DNA from: Pseudomonas salomonii
GTDB taxonomy: Bacteria > Pseudomonadota > Gammaproteobacteria > Pseudomonadales > Pseudomonadaceae
Length of the DNA stretch: 64,000 nucleotides
Direction: 5' to 3'
Assembly (NCBI RefSeq): GCF_900107155.1
Contig: NZ_FNOX01000006.1
Span: forward strand, 1 to 64,000
Shown here: positions 1 through 13,402 of the stretch, in pieces
How positions within the stretch are numbered: the first letter of the stretch is position 1
Layout: each line of letters begins with the position of its first letter
Made by a program: the position numbers and the translations under genes
The notes under the pieces: generated by a model
The model's input: only the letters and a program-made list of their open reading frames with translations
Database searches by the model: none
What the model was told of the DNA's origin: nothing

Positions 1-235
1 CACCACCGCCTTGGATAATATCGAAAAGGTGCTGGCCGAGGTCGGCGGCAATCTGGCCGATGTGATCATGCTGCGTCTGTACATCGTCGAGTCCGTCCGT
101 GAGCAGCAGGAGCCCATAGCCCAGGCGCTGCGTGAGCGCTTCCCGCACAACCCGCCGCCGTCTTCGTGGATTATCGTCAGCGGGCTGTCGTTGCCTGAGT
201 GGTTGATCGAGATCGAGGCGGAAGCGGTGATCTGA
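1..235 (+). CDS. RidA/YjgF-like protein, 3' part only
   Basis: The 5' end lies outside the window; the frame is open from base 2 and ends at the TGA at 233-235. About 77 residues are visible. The segment DVIMLRLYIV followed by a C-terminal IEIEAEAVI strand is typical of the RidA (YjgF/YER057c/UK114) fold, a small trimeric protein. Canonical RidA hydrolyses reactive enamines/imines and has an active-site Arg in a V-x-R-L-P context near the C terminus. Here that stretch reads IIVSGLSLPEW with no Arg, which suggests one of the Rid subfamilies without the classical deaminase residue. Family call is fairly secure; the role is not. Confidence 0.75.
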   Translation, partial: TTALDNIEKVLAEVGGNLADVIMLRLYIVESVREQQEPIAQALRERFPHNPPPSSWIIVSGLSLPEWLIEIEAEAVI

Positions 236-406
236 ACACGGTTTTTCGAATGGCGAGCGGTGTTGCTCGTCAGCAGTAGTCAAACCGCGAATGCCCCCGT
301 ACCATTCGCCCCCTCGCAGTGACGCGAGGTGCAGCGCCAGGAAGGCTCATCCCATGTTTGCCCTGACCGCCTGCAGTTATTTTTTTGCCCGTGTTCAGGA
401 TCCGAC

Positions 407-1069
407 ATGTTTTGTTTCCCCAGGCCCCAGGCCTTGTTCTTAATGGCATTAGCCCTGACGGGGTGCGGCACTCAGTCCGCGTCGCTGGTCAGTCAACCGT
501 TGCAACCTGGCCCTCAGGAACCGGTGGCTTATCTGGTCGGGTCAATCGGCCCACAGAACTTCAACGCTTCCCCCGCACCTAACCAGCGCCTGCTGTTTCG
601 CAAGCGCGGTTCTGAGTTCGGCGCTGCGTCGGTATGGGTCGGTATGGGGCAGCAAACGCCTCAGGATGTGAAAGACGCAGCCGGTGCCGCCAGCGTGTTC
701 GTGCTGACGCTCAAACCTGGAGATTATGAATTTTACGATTTTCAGTTCTTCTCCAGTAACTATTCCCCCACCCTTGGCACCACCTACACCTCGGTCCAGG
801 CGCGAGAAAAGTTCAACCTGCCGCTGCGCTTGCAGGCCGGCAAGGCCTATTACCTCGGAGAGTTTCGTTCGCTGTGCCTCGGTGCTTCCCTGTGCGCCTT
901 TCGCTGGCGCGATCAACAAGGCCGCGATGAACCCCTCGCGCGCCAGTACGTTCCGGGCTTGCCGAGCCTGAAGGTACTGGCCCTGGATTATCGCAGCGCC
1001 GCCCCTTATATCATCGCGCCGTTACCTGTCGGCGCGGACCAGAACACCCTGCACGAGACTCGTCCATGA
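407..1069 (+). CDS. Putative lipoprotein, first of three in tandem
   Basis: 220 residues from the ATG at 407. An in-frame ATG at 329 gives an N terminus that does not look like a signal sequence, whereas 407 gives a short hydrophobic signal ending in the lipobox LTGC, so acylation at that Cys is expected. The mature part is rich in aromatic and small residues (for example PGDYEFYDFQFF and AGKAYYLGEF), suggesting a beta-rich envelope protein. I do not recognise a named family. The stop overlaps the next start by 4 bases (ATGA), so three lipoprotein genes form one translationally coupled unit. Confidence 0.7.
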   Translation: MFCFPRPQALFLMALALTGCGTQSASLVSQPLQPGPQEPVAYLVGSIGPQNFNASPAPNQRLLFRKRGSEFGAASVWVGMGQQTPQDVKDAAGAASVFVLTLKPGDYEFYDFQFFSSNYSPTLGTTYTSVQAREKFNLPLRLQAGKAYYLGEFRSLCLGASLCAFRWRDQQGRDEPLARQYVPGLPSLKVLALDYRSAAPYIIAPLPVGADQNTLHETRP

Positions 1070-1584
1070 ACCGTCTTGTTACCCTCAGCGCCGTGGCGCT
1101 GCTGACGGGGTGTGCAACCACCCACACGCTGCCTGAACGGGCTTTGCCTGACGGCAAGGAATACCTCAAGCCGATCCACGTCATGATCGATGACCCGCTC
1201 AATGCTGCGCAATTTCGTAACCAACTGCGTGAAACCGGGGTGTTTCGCACTGTCGAAAGTGGCCGGGGCAACCCCGAGGACTATTCGGTGTGGGTCCGGT
1301 TCAATGTTCAGCGCGACATGCCGCCTTTTCCTCTGGTACTGCTGAGCGCGGCAACCCTGTTCCTGCTGCCCTTGTCGGTTAGCGTCGACACCACCACTGA
1401 GTTTTCCCTGCAACATAATGGCAAGCAGCTCAAGCAATACAGTTACCGCAACGTCACCCATAAATACTCTTGGCTGCTGGATGGCCCCGGCGCAATGGAG
1501 CAGCAAAACGTCCACCGCGTCGCACGCGCCTTTGCCGAAGATGTACAGCGCGACGGCCTGCTGCCTGAGGAGCATGCACAATGA
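1066..1584 (+). CDS. Putative lipoprotein, second of three
   Basis: 172 residues. The N terminus MNRLVTLSAVALLTGC is a lipoprotein signal with lipobox LTGC. A hydrophobic stretch PLVLLSAATLFLLPLSV near the middle could be a membrane hairpin or buried strand. It resembles the following gene: both have an 'LR(E/D)TG(V/A)F' segment, a mid hydrophobic segment, then '(N/D)G(K/Q)(Q)LK(Q/T)Y(S/A)Y'. They therefore look like diverged tandem paralogues. It overlaps both neighbours by 4 bases. Function unknown; envelope location is the only firm inference. Confidence 0.7.
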   Translation: MNRLVTLSAVALLTGCATTHTLPERALPDGKEYLKPIHVMIDDPLNAAQFRNQLRETGVFRTVESGRGNPEDYSVWVRFNVQRDMPPFPLVLLSAATLFLLPLSVSVDTTTEFSLQHNGKQLKQYSYRNVTHKYSWLLDGPGAMEQQNVHRVARAFAEDVQRDGLLPEEHAQ

Positions 1585-2087
1585 TCAGAGCTTCTGTGTT
1601 GGCTGTCGTGCTCGTGCTTGGCGGTTGCAGCACCGCCCTCAAACCATTGGATTACAAGGCCGAGCGCGCCTATGTACCGATGAGCGTCACTATGCCATCG
1701 CCCGCGTCGCGGTTTGAGCAGCAACAGCAGCGCGAAGTCATACAGCGCTTGCGTGATACCGGTGCCTTCAGCTTCCTTGATGGCGGCTTCAGCAAGACCG
1801 GCTACAGCCTGTTGGTGGATCAGGGCGGCGGTAAAGGGGCCGGCGTGCTACCGGCACTGCTCGGTGCGTTAACGCTGCTGACCGTGCCTGTGCCTTATAC
1901 CTACGAGCGTCAGTTGCACGGCTCGTTGTACAAGGACGGTCAGCTGTTGAAGACCTACGCCTACAAGCGTGGTGGTTGGACGGCTACGACCTGGTACATC
2001 CCCATGACCGAGCCGCGCAGCGAAAGTGAAATGCTCAGTGAAATGATGCGCGACCTGGACCGGGATCGCCTTATTCCCTACCAGTAA
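1581..2087 (+). CDS. Putative lipoprotein, third of three
   Basis: 168 residues, starting inside the stop of the previous gene (ATGA overlap). The signal MIRASVLAVVLVLGGC carries lipobox LGGC. The mature part has a Gly/Leu hydrophobic stretch (GAGVLPALLGALTLLTVPV) and then KDGQLLKTYAYKRGG, matching the pattern of the upstream lipoprotein, so the two are probably a duplication. It ends with tandem stop codons TAATAA. No catalytic motif is visible and no function is assigned. The convergent efflux remnant begins 43 bases downstream. Confidence 0.7.
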   Translation: MIRASVLAVVLVLGGCSTALKPLDYKAERAYVPMSVTMPSPASRFEQQQQREVIQRLRDTGAFSFLDGGFSKTGYSLLVDQGGGKGAGVLPALLGALTLLTVPVPYTYERQLHGSLYKDGQLLKTYAYKRGGWTATTWYIPMTEPRSESEMLSEMMRDLDRDRLIPYQ

Positions 2088-2130
2088 TAACCGGTCACTC
2101 GCACCCACACCCGAACAACGGCGGCGTATT

Positions 2131-2479
2131 TCAGCCGGCTTTTCCTTCGTTATGCGCAGGTGCCACCGGGGAAATATCGGCTGCGGCAGTCGGGCTTGGG
2201 TAGACGCTCCAGGCGCCGCCCAGTGCCGTGTACAGGTTGACCTTCGCGACCAGTTGCGCCAGCCGATCGACGATCAGCGCCTGCTGCGAACTGAATAACG
2301 AACGCTGTGCATCCAGGAACGTCAGGTTGCTGTCCACGCCGCTGCGGTAACGGTGCCGGTCAGATCGCCCGGTACTTTCTGGCGCTTGCCGGCGCAGCGG
2401 GCCGCTGGTACTCGGGGATCAGCGAGCAACCGCCGAGCATCCAGGCCATGCCAAGGGTGGAGAGGGTGGCTTTTTTCAT
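2131..2479 (-). pseudogene. Internally deleted NodT/OprM-type outer-membrane efflux lipoprotein
   Basis: The minus strand starts at 2479 with MKKATLSTLGMAWMLGGC, then [13 protein letters not shown]: the classical N terminus and lipobox (LGGC) of an OprM/NodT factor. After about 30 residues the frame runs into a stop (TGA near 2368). In another frame the last ~70 residues of the same family follow directly: [20 protein letters not shown], then [26 protein letters not shown]. Normal length is about 460-490 residues, so roughly 1 kb of the middle is missing. The ATG overlaps the stop of the luxR gene (TGATG), so the two were an operon. A NodT-like gene next to a LuxR gene and the first synthetase gene is the known layout of lipopeptide loci, so this was probably the lipopeptide exporter channel. 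Confidence 0.85.
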
Positions 2480-3279
2480 CAGGCGCCAACCATCCATTTG
2501 GCCAGGCCATGGCGCCCACTCACGCCGAGCTTGGCGGCGGCGCGCTTGAGGTAGGTCTCGATCGAGCTGTTTTTAACACTGAGCTTTTCCGCCATTTGCG
2601 GCACGGTGCCGCCAGTCAACAGGCCCAGGCACACCTCCTGTTCACGCGCCGACAGGGTGATATCGCTGAGGGACAGACGCTTGTAGAACTCGCGTTGTAA
2701 ATGTGACTGTTCCAGCTGGCTGTGGTCCGGTTCGGCCTGGCTGTGGGGGGCCTGGCGCACAATCTGCGCGTGCCGTTCCAGCAAAGGCAACAGGGTGTCC
2801 GACAAGCACTTGAGAAACGACAACTCAGCCAGTGAAAAGCCCTGTTGGGTCGGCGGGCGGTAAAACGAAATCACGCAGCGTCGGTTGCCCTGGCGCGACA
2901 CCAGGTTGCACTGGTGCGAGGTGCCGCGCGGGTGCGCGCCGTTCGCCTTGGCCTTCATCTGGATCAGCAACGGGTCTTGCATGCGCAGCATTTCCCGCAG
3001 CAGCGGGTGGTCATTGAGCGCATGCACCGGCTGGGGCGCCGGCAGGTGTTTTTTCAACCCGGCGCTGCCCAGCAGCTGGATATCGACCGCGCTGTCACGT
3101 AATTCGTCCAGGGTCCATTCACTCAGGTCGACCAAGTGGATCGGTACCCATTTATCCACCAGATGCAGCATGTTGGCGGCGAAATGTTCCTGGCCGCTGT
3201 TTGAAATCAATTCACCCATTTCGGCGTAGAACTGCGGGCTGTGGGCGCCGCCAATAGTAGAAGTCAGACTCATAGCCAT
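2479..3279 (-). CDS. LuxR-family regulator of the adjacent lipopeptide-type NRPS
   Basis: 266 residues from the ATG at 3279, chosen because AAGGA lies just upstream; ATGs at 3306 and 3273 are alternatives. The C terminus is a LuxR/NarL helix-turn-helix: LSAREQEVCLGLLTGGTVPQ, then MAEKLSVKNSSIETYLKRAA. The N-terminal ~190 residues resemble the poorly characterised ligand or dimer region of lipopeptide-type LuxR regulators rather than an acyl-homoserine-lactone domain. The gene is divergent from the synthetase and coupled to the efflux remnant, the same layout as viscAR/massAR-type activators, so activation of the NRPS is the likely role. The start region carries an excellent RsmA/RsmE site. 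Confidence 0.85.
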   Translation of the reverse strand: MAMSLTSTIGGAHSPQFYAEMGELISNSGQEHFAANMLHLVDKWVPIHLVDLSEWTLDELRDSAVDIQLLGSAGLKKHLPAPQPVHALNDHPLLREMLRMQDPLLIQMKAKANGAHPRGTSHQCNLVSRQGNRRCVISFYRPPTQQGFSLAELSFLKCLSDTLLPLLERHAQIVRQAPHSQAEPDHSQLEQSHLQREFYKRLSLSDITLSAREQEVCLGLLTGGTVPQMAEKLSVKNSSIETYLKRAAAKLGVSGRHGLAKWMVGA

Positions 3280-3280
3280 C

Positions 3281-3290
3281 TCATCCTTGA
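3281..3290 (-). promoter_or_regulatory. Predicted RsmA/RsmE binding site at the luxR ribosome-binding site
   Basis: On the minus strand the mRNA reads UCAAGGAUGA, an exact match to the RsmE consensus (A/U)CANGGANG(U/A). It contains the Shine-Dalgarno AAGGA and ends one base before the ATG at 3279. Flanking CAUC and GAUG can pair and place the GGA in a hairpin loop, the preferred presentation for CsrA/RsmA proteins. This implies repression of luxR translation, relieved by the Gac-controlled small RNAs. Confidence 0.65.
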
Positions 3291-3777
3291 TGTGGAAAAC
3301 CGTCATCGGGTGCCCTGGGTCTGTGTGGGGCGGCCCGTACTCCTTGAACGTGACTTTTCTTTAACGTCATTCGGCGTTCGAGATTTCATTTAGCCATAGC
3401 GATTTGTCCTACGTATGTAGCGGAAACGAGGGACACAAGCTGCCATAAAATCCACGTCATTAATTCGACGCTTCAGACGAAGTATTCCGCCTACGAAGAG
3501 CCGTGACTCAACATTAGATTTATTTAAGCTATTGATATTTAAAGTAAATGTTAATGATTGCGACAGGCCTGGAAAAACTGGCCACGGCCAGATGTAGCCA
3601 ATTTCCTACAGCGCTTTAATCGTTTCAGCCGTCAACCATCAGCCAAGCCCGTTTCTATCCATTTGAATGTCCGGGTTTCTGGGGTCAGACACCCTCGGAG
3701 CTGCATGCTCAAATCCGGCAATTTTGGCGAAATGGGCCCGTGCACGGCCGTGCCTGACTCCTATTGAGAAGGATCTT
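3291..3777. promoter_or_regulatory. Divergent luxR / NRPS intergenic region
   Basis: About 490 bases with no supported gene. The section around 3440-3560 is AT-rich compared with the surroundings and probably holds the promoters. A palindrome CTGGCCACGGCCAG lies at 3578-3591 and could be the operator of the LuxR regulator, though it is not a canonical lux box. AGAAGGA at 3767-3773 is the ribosome-binding site for the NRPS ATG at 3778. I saw no terminator or small ORF. Confidence 0.4.
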
Positions 3778-10035
<6,258 letters not shown>

Positions 10036-10052
10036 AGCCTGGAGGTGGGCAA

Positions 10053-10072
10053 TGTGGGAGCCAGCTCCCACA
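10053..10072. terminator. REP-like palindrome after the NRPS, probable terminator
   Basis: TGTGGGAGCCAGCTCCCACA is a perfect 9-bp inverted repeat with a 2-base loop, 17 bases after the NRPS stop and followed by CTTTTAG. It lies between convergent genes. It is the half-element form of the TGTGGGAGC repeats seen elsewhere in the window. Confidence 0.6.
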
Positions 10073-10085
10073 CTTTTAGACACAG

Positions 10086-10388
10086 TCAGGCAGTTGGTTT
10101 TGAGGGGTTCAGGCACTCGATAGACCGGTCCACCGTGGTCTTGGCCACCTCAAGCAAATGCCACACCGCCAGAATCTTCGCCCGCTGGGGGCTGGCCAGC
10201 AGATCACCGCAATTGAGCGCGGTCGCTGAAGCGCTGTCGAGCAAGCTGGCGGTGTAGAGCAGGGCATCTTCGAAGCTCAGGTCTTCGATTTGAACACCTT
10301 TGGAGGGCAGGTAATGGTCGATGGCGCGATTGAAAGCGGCGCGGTCTTTGGCGGAATTGCGGGGTGGGTCGGGGACGACTTTTTTCAT
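10086..10388 (-). CDS. Small conserved pseudomonad protein (DUF6124/DUF3077-like)
   Basis: 100 residues starting MKKVVPDPPRNS, with LSFEDALLYTASLLDSASAT in the middle. This layout (short basic/proline start, then one amphipathic helical region) is the one I associate with small Pseudomonas-only proteins annotated DUF6124 or DUF3077. No catalytic motif, signal peptide or membrane helix is visible, and the molecular role is unknown. Its notable feature is upstream: an about 180-base structured leader (10411-10592) that would be the 5' UTR of its mRNA. Confidence 0.75.
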   Translation of the reverse strand: MKKVVPDPPRNSAKDRAAFNRAIDHYLPSKGVQIEDLSFEDALLYTASLLDSASATALNCGDLLASPQRAKILAVWHLLEVAKTTVDRSIECLNPSKPTA

Positions 10389-10410
10389 GGTGTACCTTCG
10401 TGTCGGATTA

Positions 10411-10592
10411 GGGACGACACCCTTCGCGACTAAACGAGGGTGGCGGCTGTACGCAGGTTAGTCGACCGGCCCAACACGCAAAATCCGGCGCACCCGAAGG
10501 TGCCCTGCGCACAGCCACCATAAAACCTCATGGAGGACCATGCACGCGTTGGAAGGTCGGGCGACTAAACCCGATCACTGATAAGCAGTGAC
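10411..10592 (-). promoter_or_regulatory. Structured leader with repeated TTTAGTCG loops
   Basis: Read on the minus strand as a leader of the gene starting at 10388. Hairpin 1 (10557-10574): stem TCGGG/CCCGA, loop TTTAGTCG. A long outer stem pairs 10504-10519 with 10439-10457, enclosing a cUUCGg-capped hairpin (10490-10503). Hairpin 2 (10418-10442): CACCCTCG and CGAAGGGTG around the identical loop TTTAGTCG. Between them, CGACTAA (10458-10464) is the exact complement of TTAGTCG in both loops, so mutually exclusive pairings are possible. A further hairpin TCACTG/CAGTGA lies at 10575-10591. The UUCG cap favours minus-strand RNA. I recall no named RNA class; a cis-regulatory RNA or a repeat family are both possible. 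Confidence 0.6.
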
Positions 10593-10927
10593 GGATCGCA
10601 GACTAGCCATCGATTCCAACAGGCACAAGGCGGCAGGGATTGTCTAGGAAACGTCCTGCAATTAAAAGGGACACGCCTTGCTGGCCTTTTACAAACCATG
10701 ACCAAACGCCATCAACCGCAGGTTCCGATTTGATCGTTCCCACGCTCCGCGTGGGGATGCAGCCCGCGACGCTCCGCGTCGCACGTGCGCAATGGGAACG
10801 ATCACCAAAGGCCATCAACCGCAGGTTTCGATGGAACCTTTTGCGCCGTCGCCACCAACACACTGTGCAGTTTCGCCTGAAACGTCAGCCCTTCGACGCT
10901 GTTGGATTTTGATGGACAACGTGGCTC
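10593..10927. repeat. Repeat-bearing spacer with REP-like doublet inside direct repeats
   Basis: No supported gene. A palindromic element at 10732-10803 starts GATCGTTCCCACGC and ends TGGGAACGATC, with internal GACGCTCCGCGTC; a similar element occurs at 53516-53627. It is bracketed by imperfect 29-base direct repeats (10701-10729 and 10804-10832, both reading CCATCAACCGCAGGTT in their core, two differences). That is too long for a usual target-site duplication and suggests local duplication around the element. Confidence 0.6.
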
Positions 10928-11824
10928 ATGACCCCAACGCTTGGACACTTTCAGCCTTTCATACAGGCGCGCTTGCCGACGTTGCCTGCTCCTCGCACGG
11001 AGGCCGACACCTCCAGCCTGCCGACGCGCGGGCAAACACGGCCGGCGGACGATCTGCGCTCAGCCACGCAAATCTACAAGGACAACCCCATGCTGGGCAC
11101 GGGCATCATGTCCCGCGCCTTTGGCTGGAACCCGCAAAGGCGTCAGCGCCAAACCCGATTGATCACCCACTTGAAGCGACAGGTGGGCGACTTTACCGCC
11201 GCCAACCCAGACCCGGTGTCACGTGCCAACGCCATGTATCGCCTGGCGCGGGTGATCCACCACATTGACAACGACCCCTGCCTGCGCCGGGTCAAAGGCA
11301 GTTATCCAGGTGATGGGCACCTGGACGTGCAGGGTATGAAGGGGTTTGCGTCCGAGGTGGACCGCCTGACTCAATTCGCCGAGCAAGGTTACCGCGTGCT
11401 CGGGGAGGGCAATCGCGGGGTCATCTGGCCCAGGCCAGCGCCCCACGGGCGTGCAGCAGGTGACCGACGCTTGGTGCAGGCAATCACGGTGAATCCCTTG
11501 TTCAAGGCACTTGATGATGTGCTCGACGGGAACGAACGGCTCGCCTTCAAGGTGCTCGTAGGCGGTGACTGGAACGACCCCCGCTTACCCGCCGATGTGC
11601 GCGCAGCCAGTGCCGCGAAGGCTGAACACGTCCTTGAATTCATTGACCAGCAAGGCGGCGCCCATTCCACTGCCAGTAACGGCGAAATAGACGGAAAGGT
11701 GGAAGACGTTCCTGATCTTCCTGCGCCTTACCTGACGCGCGAGCATTTCACGTACCCCGGTTCCGAAGCACGGCGGTTGTCGGATTTTGCTTATGTCGGT
11801 TATGCCGTGTTTGAGAAGCGCTAG
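10928..11824 (+). CDS. Orphan protein of unknown function
   Basis: 298 residues from the ATG at 10928; an in-frame ATG at 10913 is possible. I do not recognise the family. The first ~60 residues are rich in Thr, Pro, Ser and Arg and look disordered (for example TLPAPRTEADTSSLPTRG), followed by a more ordered region (SRANAMYRLARVIHHIDN; GYRVLGEGNRGVIW; HVLEFIDQQGG). No signal peptide, membrane segment or repeat is seen. A disordered N terminus before a compact domain is common in secreted effectors, but that is only a resemblance. The gene sits just after the repeat cluster, which fits recent arrival or decay. Confidence that it is a real gene is moderate. Confidence 0.5.
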   Translation: MTPTLGHFQPFIQARLPTLPAPRTEADTSSLPTRGQTRPADDLRSATQIYKDNPMLGTGIMSRAFGWNPQRRQRQTRLITHLKRQVGDFTAANPDPVSRANAMYRLARVIHHIDNDPCLRRVKGSYPGDGHLDVQGMKGFASEVDRLTQFAEQGYRVLGEGNRGVIWPRPAPHGRAAGDRRLVQAITVNPLFKALDDVLDGNERLAFKVLVGGDWNDPRLPADVRAASAAKAEHVLEFIDQQGGAHSTASNGEIDGKVEDVPDLPAPYLTREHFTYPGSEARRLSDFAYVGYAVFEKR

Positions 11825-11858
11825 CGGCATTCCAGCCAGGGTGACGCCGATAATGCCG

Positions 11859-13376
11859 TCAGCGTGGCGTTGGAACAAACGCCACACTGCCCCCCGAGCG
11901 CTTCTGGAACAACCGCTCGCCATTGTCCGGCTGCGTGGTAATCACCCTGTGATCCGCGCCCAGGTAGGCCAGCGGCGTCGGGTCTTCCTTGGAATACTGC
12001 GCGACGATAATGGTGCGTTGCGGGTCGAAGCCCTGGCCGCTGGTTTTTTCCAGCCAGGCCATGAATGCCGCGCTGTCGCCCTGGCGGGGGAAGTCCTGGG
12101 TTTCGCTGACGTAGTAGAACGGCTTGCCGCCATTTTGCAGGTACATCGGCACCTTGTTGTCGACTTCTACCATCACCATCTGCCAGTGAGCCCACGGCGC
12201 AGTTTTGACCGCTTCGGCCTGTACATCATCGGCGAAGCGGGTCACGCCGCCATTGCCGGTGACCCAGGGATAGATGCCGCCGAGTACCAGCAACAGCAAG
12301 CCTGCCGTTAAGCCGAAACCTTTTTGCCAACGTGGCCAGCTGGCGGTTTTTTGCTCCAGGCGCTCGCTCAACCACCAGGCGGCCAAGAGTTGGGCAAAAG
12401 GCACCAGCGGCAACACGTAGTAGCTACGTCGGCTGCCGCTGGCGGTGAAGAACACGAACAGCAGGCCCAGGCCCCACACCAGCCAGCGCACGTTCGGCGG
12501 CGTTTGGCGCCAGTTGCGCAGCGCCAGCCACAGGCCCAGCAACCAGCAAGGTGCCCAAGGCAAGGTGTAGGCGGGCAGGTAGATCAGGTAGGTGTAGATC
12601 GGCCCCATGTGGTCGAACGGGTCGAAGAAGCGCACCACGTTTTCCTTGAACACCAGTTCAAGGCCACTCTCGCCGTAAGTCGGCGCGCCGTAGAGGTGGG
12701 ACAGCACGAAGGGAATCGCGTAAAACGCCGCTGCAATCAGCATGGCCAGCAGCAGGCGCAGGTTGAGGTGGCGCTTGTAGCGCTGCTCGCTGAGCAGGTG
12801 CGGCAGCAGCACCAGGCCCGGCAGCACAAAACCGATCAGGCCTTTGAACAGCGAAGTGGCCGCCAGCAGCAGGAAAAATACCGTGTAACGCCCCAGCCGC
12901 GTGTCGTCCGGCCCGCGCCAATACCACCACACCGCCGCCAGCACGCCGCACACGGTGAGGATATCGGCCGTGGCCACGCGCGCCCAGAACAGAAAGTAGA
13001 AGGTGGTGGCGAGCATCCAGCCGGCAATCAACCCGGTGCCTTTGCGAAACAGGCGTTCGCCAATCAGGTACACCAGCCAGATGCTCAGCCATGCCGCGAT
13101 CACCGACGAAAGGCGCAGTGACCAGGGCCCGAGCCCGCCCATCAGGTTGGCGAAGCCGGTGATCAGCCAGTAAGAGGGCAGGGGTTTGTCGTAGTAGGGC
13201 GCGCCCTTGAGGTAGGGGTCGAAGTAGTCACCGCTTTGCAGCATCTGCAACGCGATGTTGGCCCAGCGGGTTTCCGGCCCCCACAAGTCGCGACTGCCCA
13301 GGCCCAGCAGCAGGAGCAGCGCCGAGACGCCCAGCAGCAGCACCAGGGCGCCGCGTTCGGTTTTGAAAACACTCAT
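11859..13376 (-). CDS. GT83 (ArnT/PMT-like) membrane glycosyltransferase
   Basis: 505 residues, with about a dozen hydrophobic segments starting with ALVLLLGVSALLLLLGLG, then a C-terminal periplasmic region. It is related to the next gene upstream (arnT): SRDLWGPETRWANIALQMLQ aligns with [20 protein letters not shown], followed by YYDKPLPSYWLI against [14 protein letters not shown]83 enzymes move a sugar from a polyprenyl carrier to lipid A or another acceptor in the periplasm, with an acidic pair in the first loop. Here the Asp of DETR is replaced by Pro (PETR), so donor or activity may differ from ArnT. It lies 26 bases downstream of arnT in the same direction. Confidence 0.8.
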   Translation of the reverse strand: MSVFKTERGALVLLLGVSALLLLLGLGSRDLWGPETRWANIALQMLQSGDYFDPYLKGAPYYDKPLPSYWLITGFANLMGGLGPWSLRLSSVIAAWLSIWLVYLIGERLFRKGTGLIAGWMLATTFYFLFWARVATADILTVCGVLAAVWWYWRGPDDTRLGRYTVFFLLLAATSLFKGLIGFVLPGLVLLPHLLSEQRYKRHLNLRLLLAMLIAAAFYAIPFVLSHLYGAPTYGESGLELVFKENVVRFFDPFDHMGPIYTYLIYLPAYTLPWAPCWLLGLWLALRNWRQTPPNVRWLVWGLGLLFVFFTASGSRRSYYVLPLVPFAQLLAAWWLSERLEQKTASWPRWQKGFGLTAGLLLLVLGGIYPWVTGNGGVTRFADDVQAEAVKTAPWAHWQMVMVEVDNKVPMYLQNGGKPFYYVSETQDFPRQGDSAAFMAWLEKTSGQGFDPQRTIIVAQYSKEDPTPLAYLGADHRVITTQPDNGERLFQKRSGGSVAFVPTPR

Positions 13377-13402
13377 GGGCGGCTCTCAAGGCAGACGTAA
13401 CG

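Noticed and set aside
3578-3591. Palindrome CTGGCCACGGCCAG as a firm lux box
   Set aside because: It is symmetrical and well placed but does not match a lux-box consensus, so it is mentioned only as a possible operator.
10833-10858. Hrp-box-like pair GGAACC ... CCACCAA before the orphan ORF
   Set aside because: The spacer is 13 bases instead of the usual 15-16, and part of the sequence belongs to the repeat cluster. Not enough to claim HrpL control.
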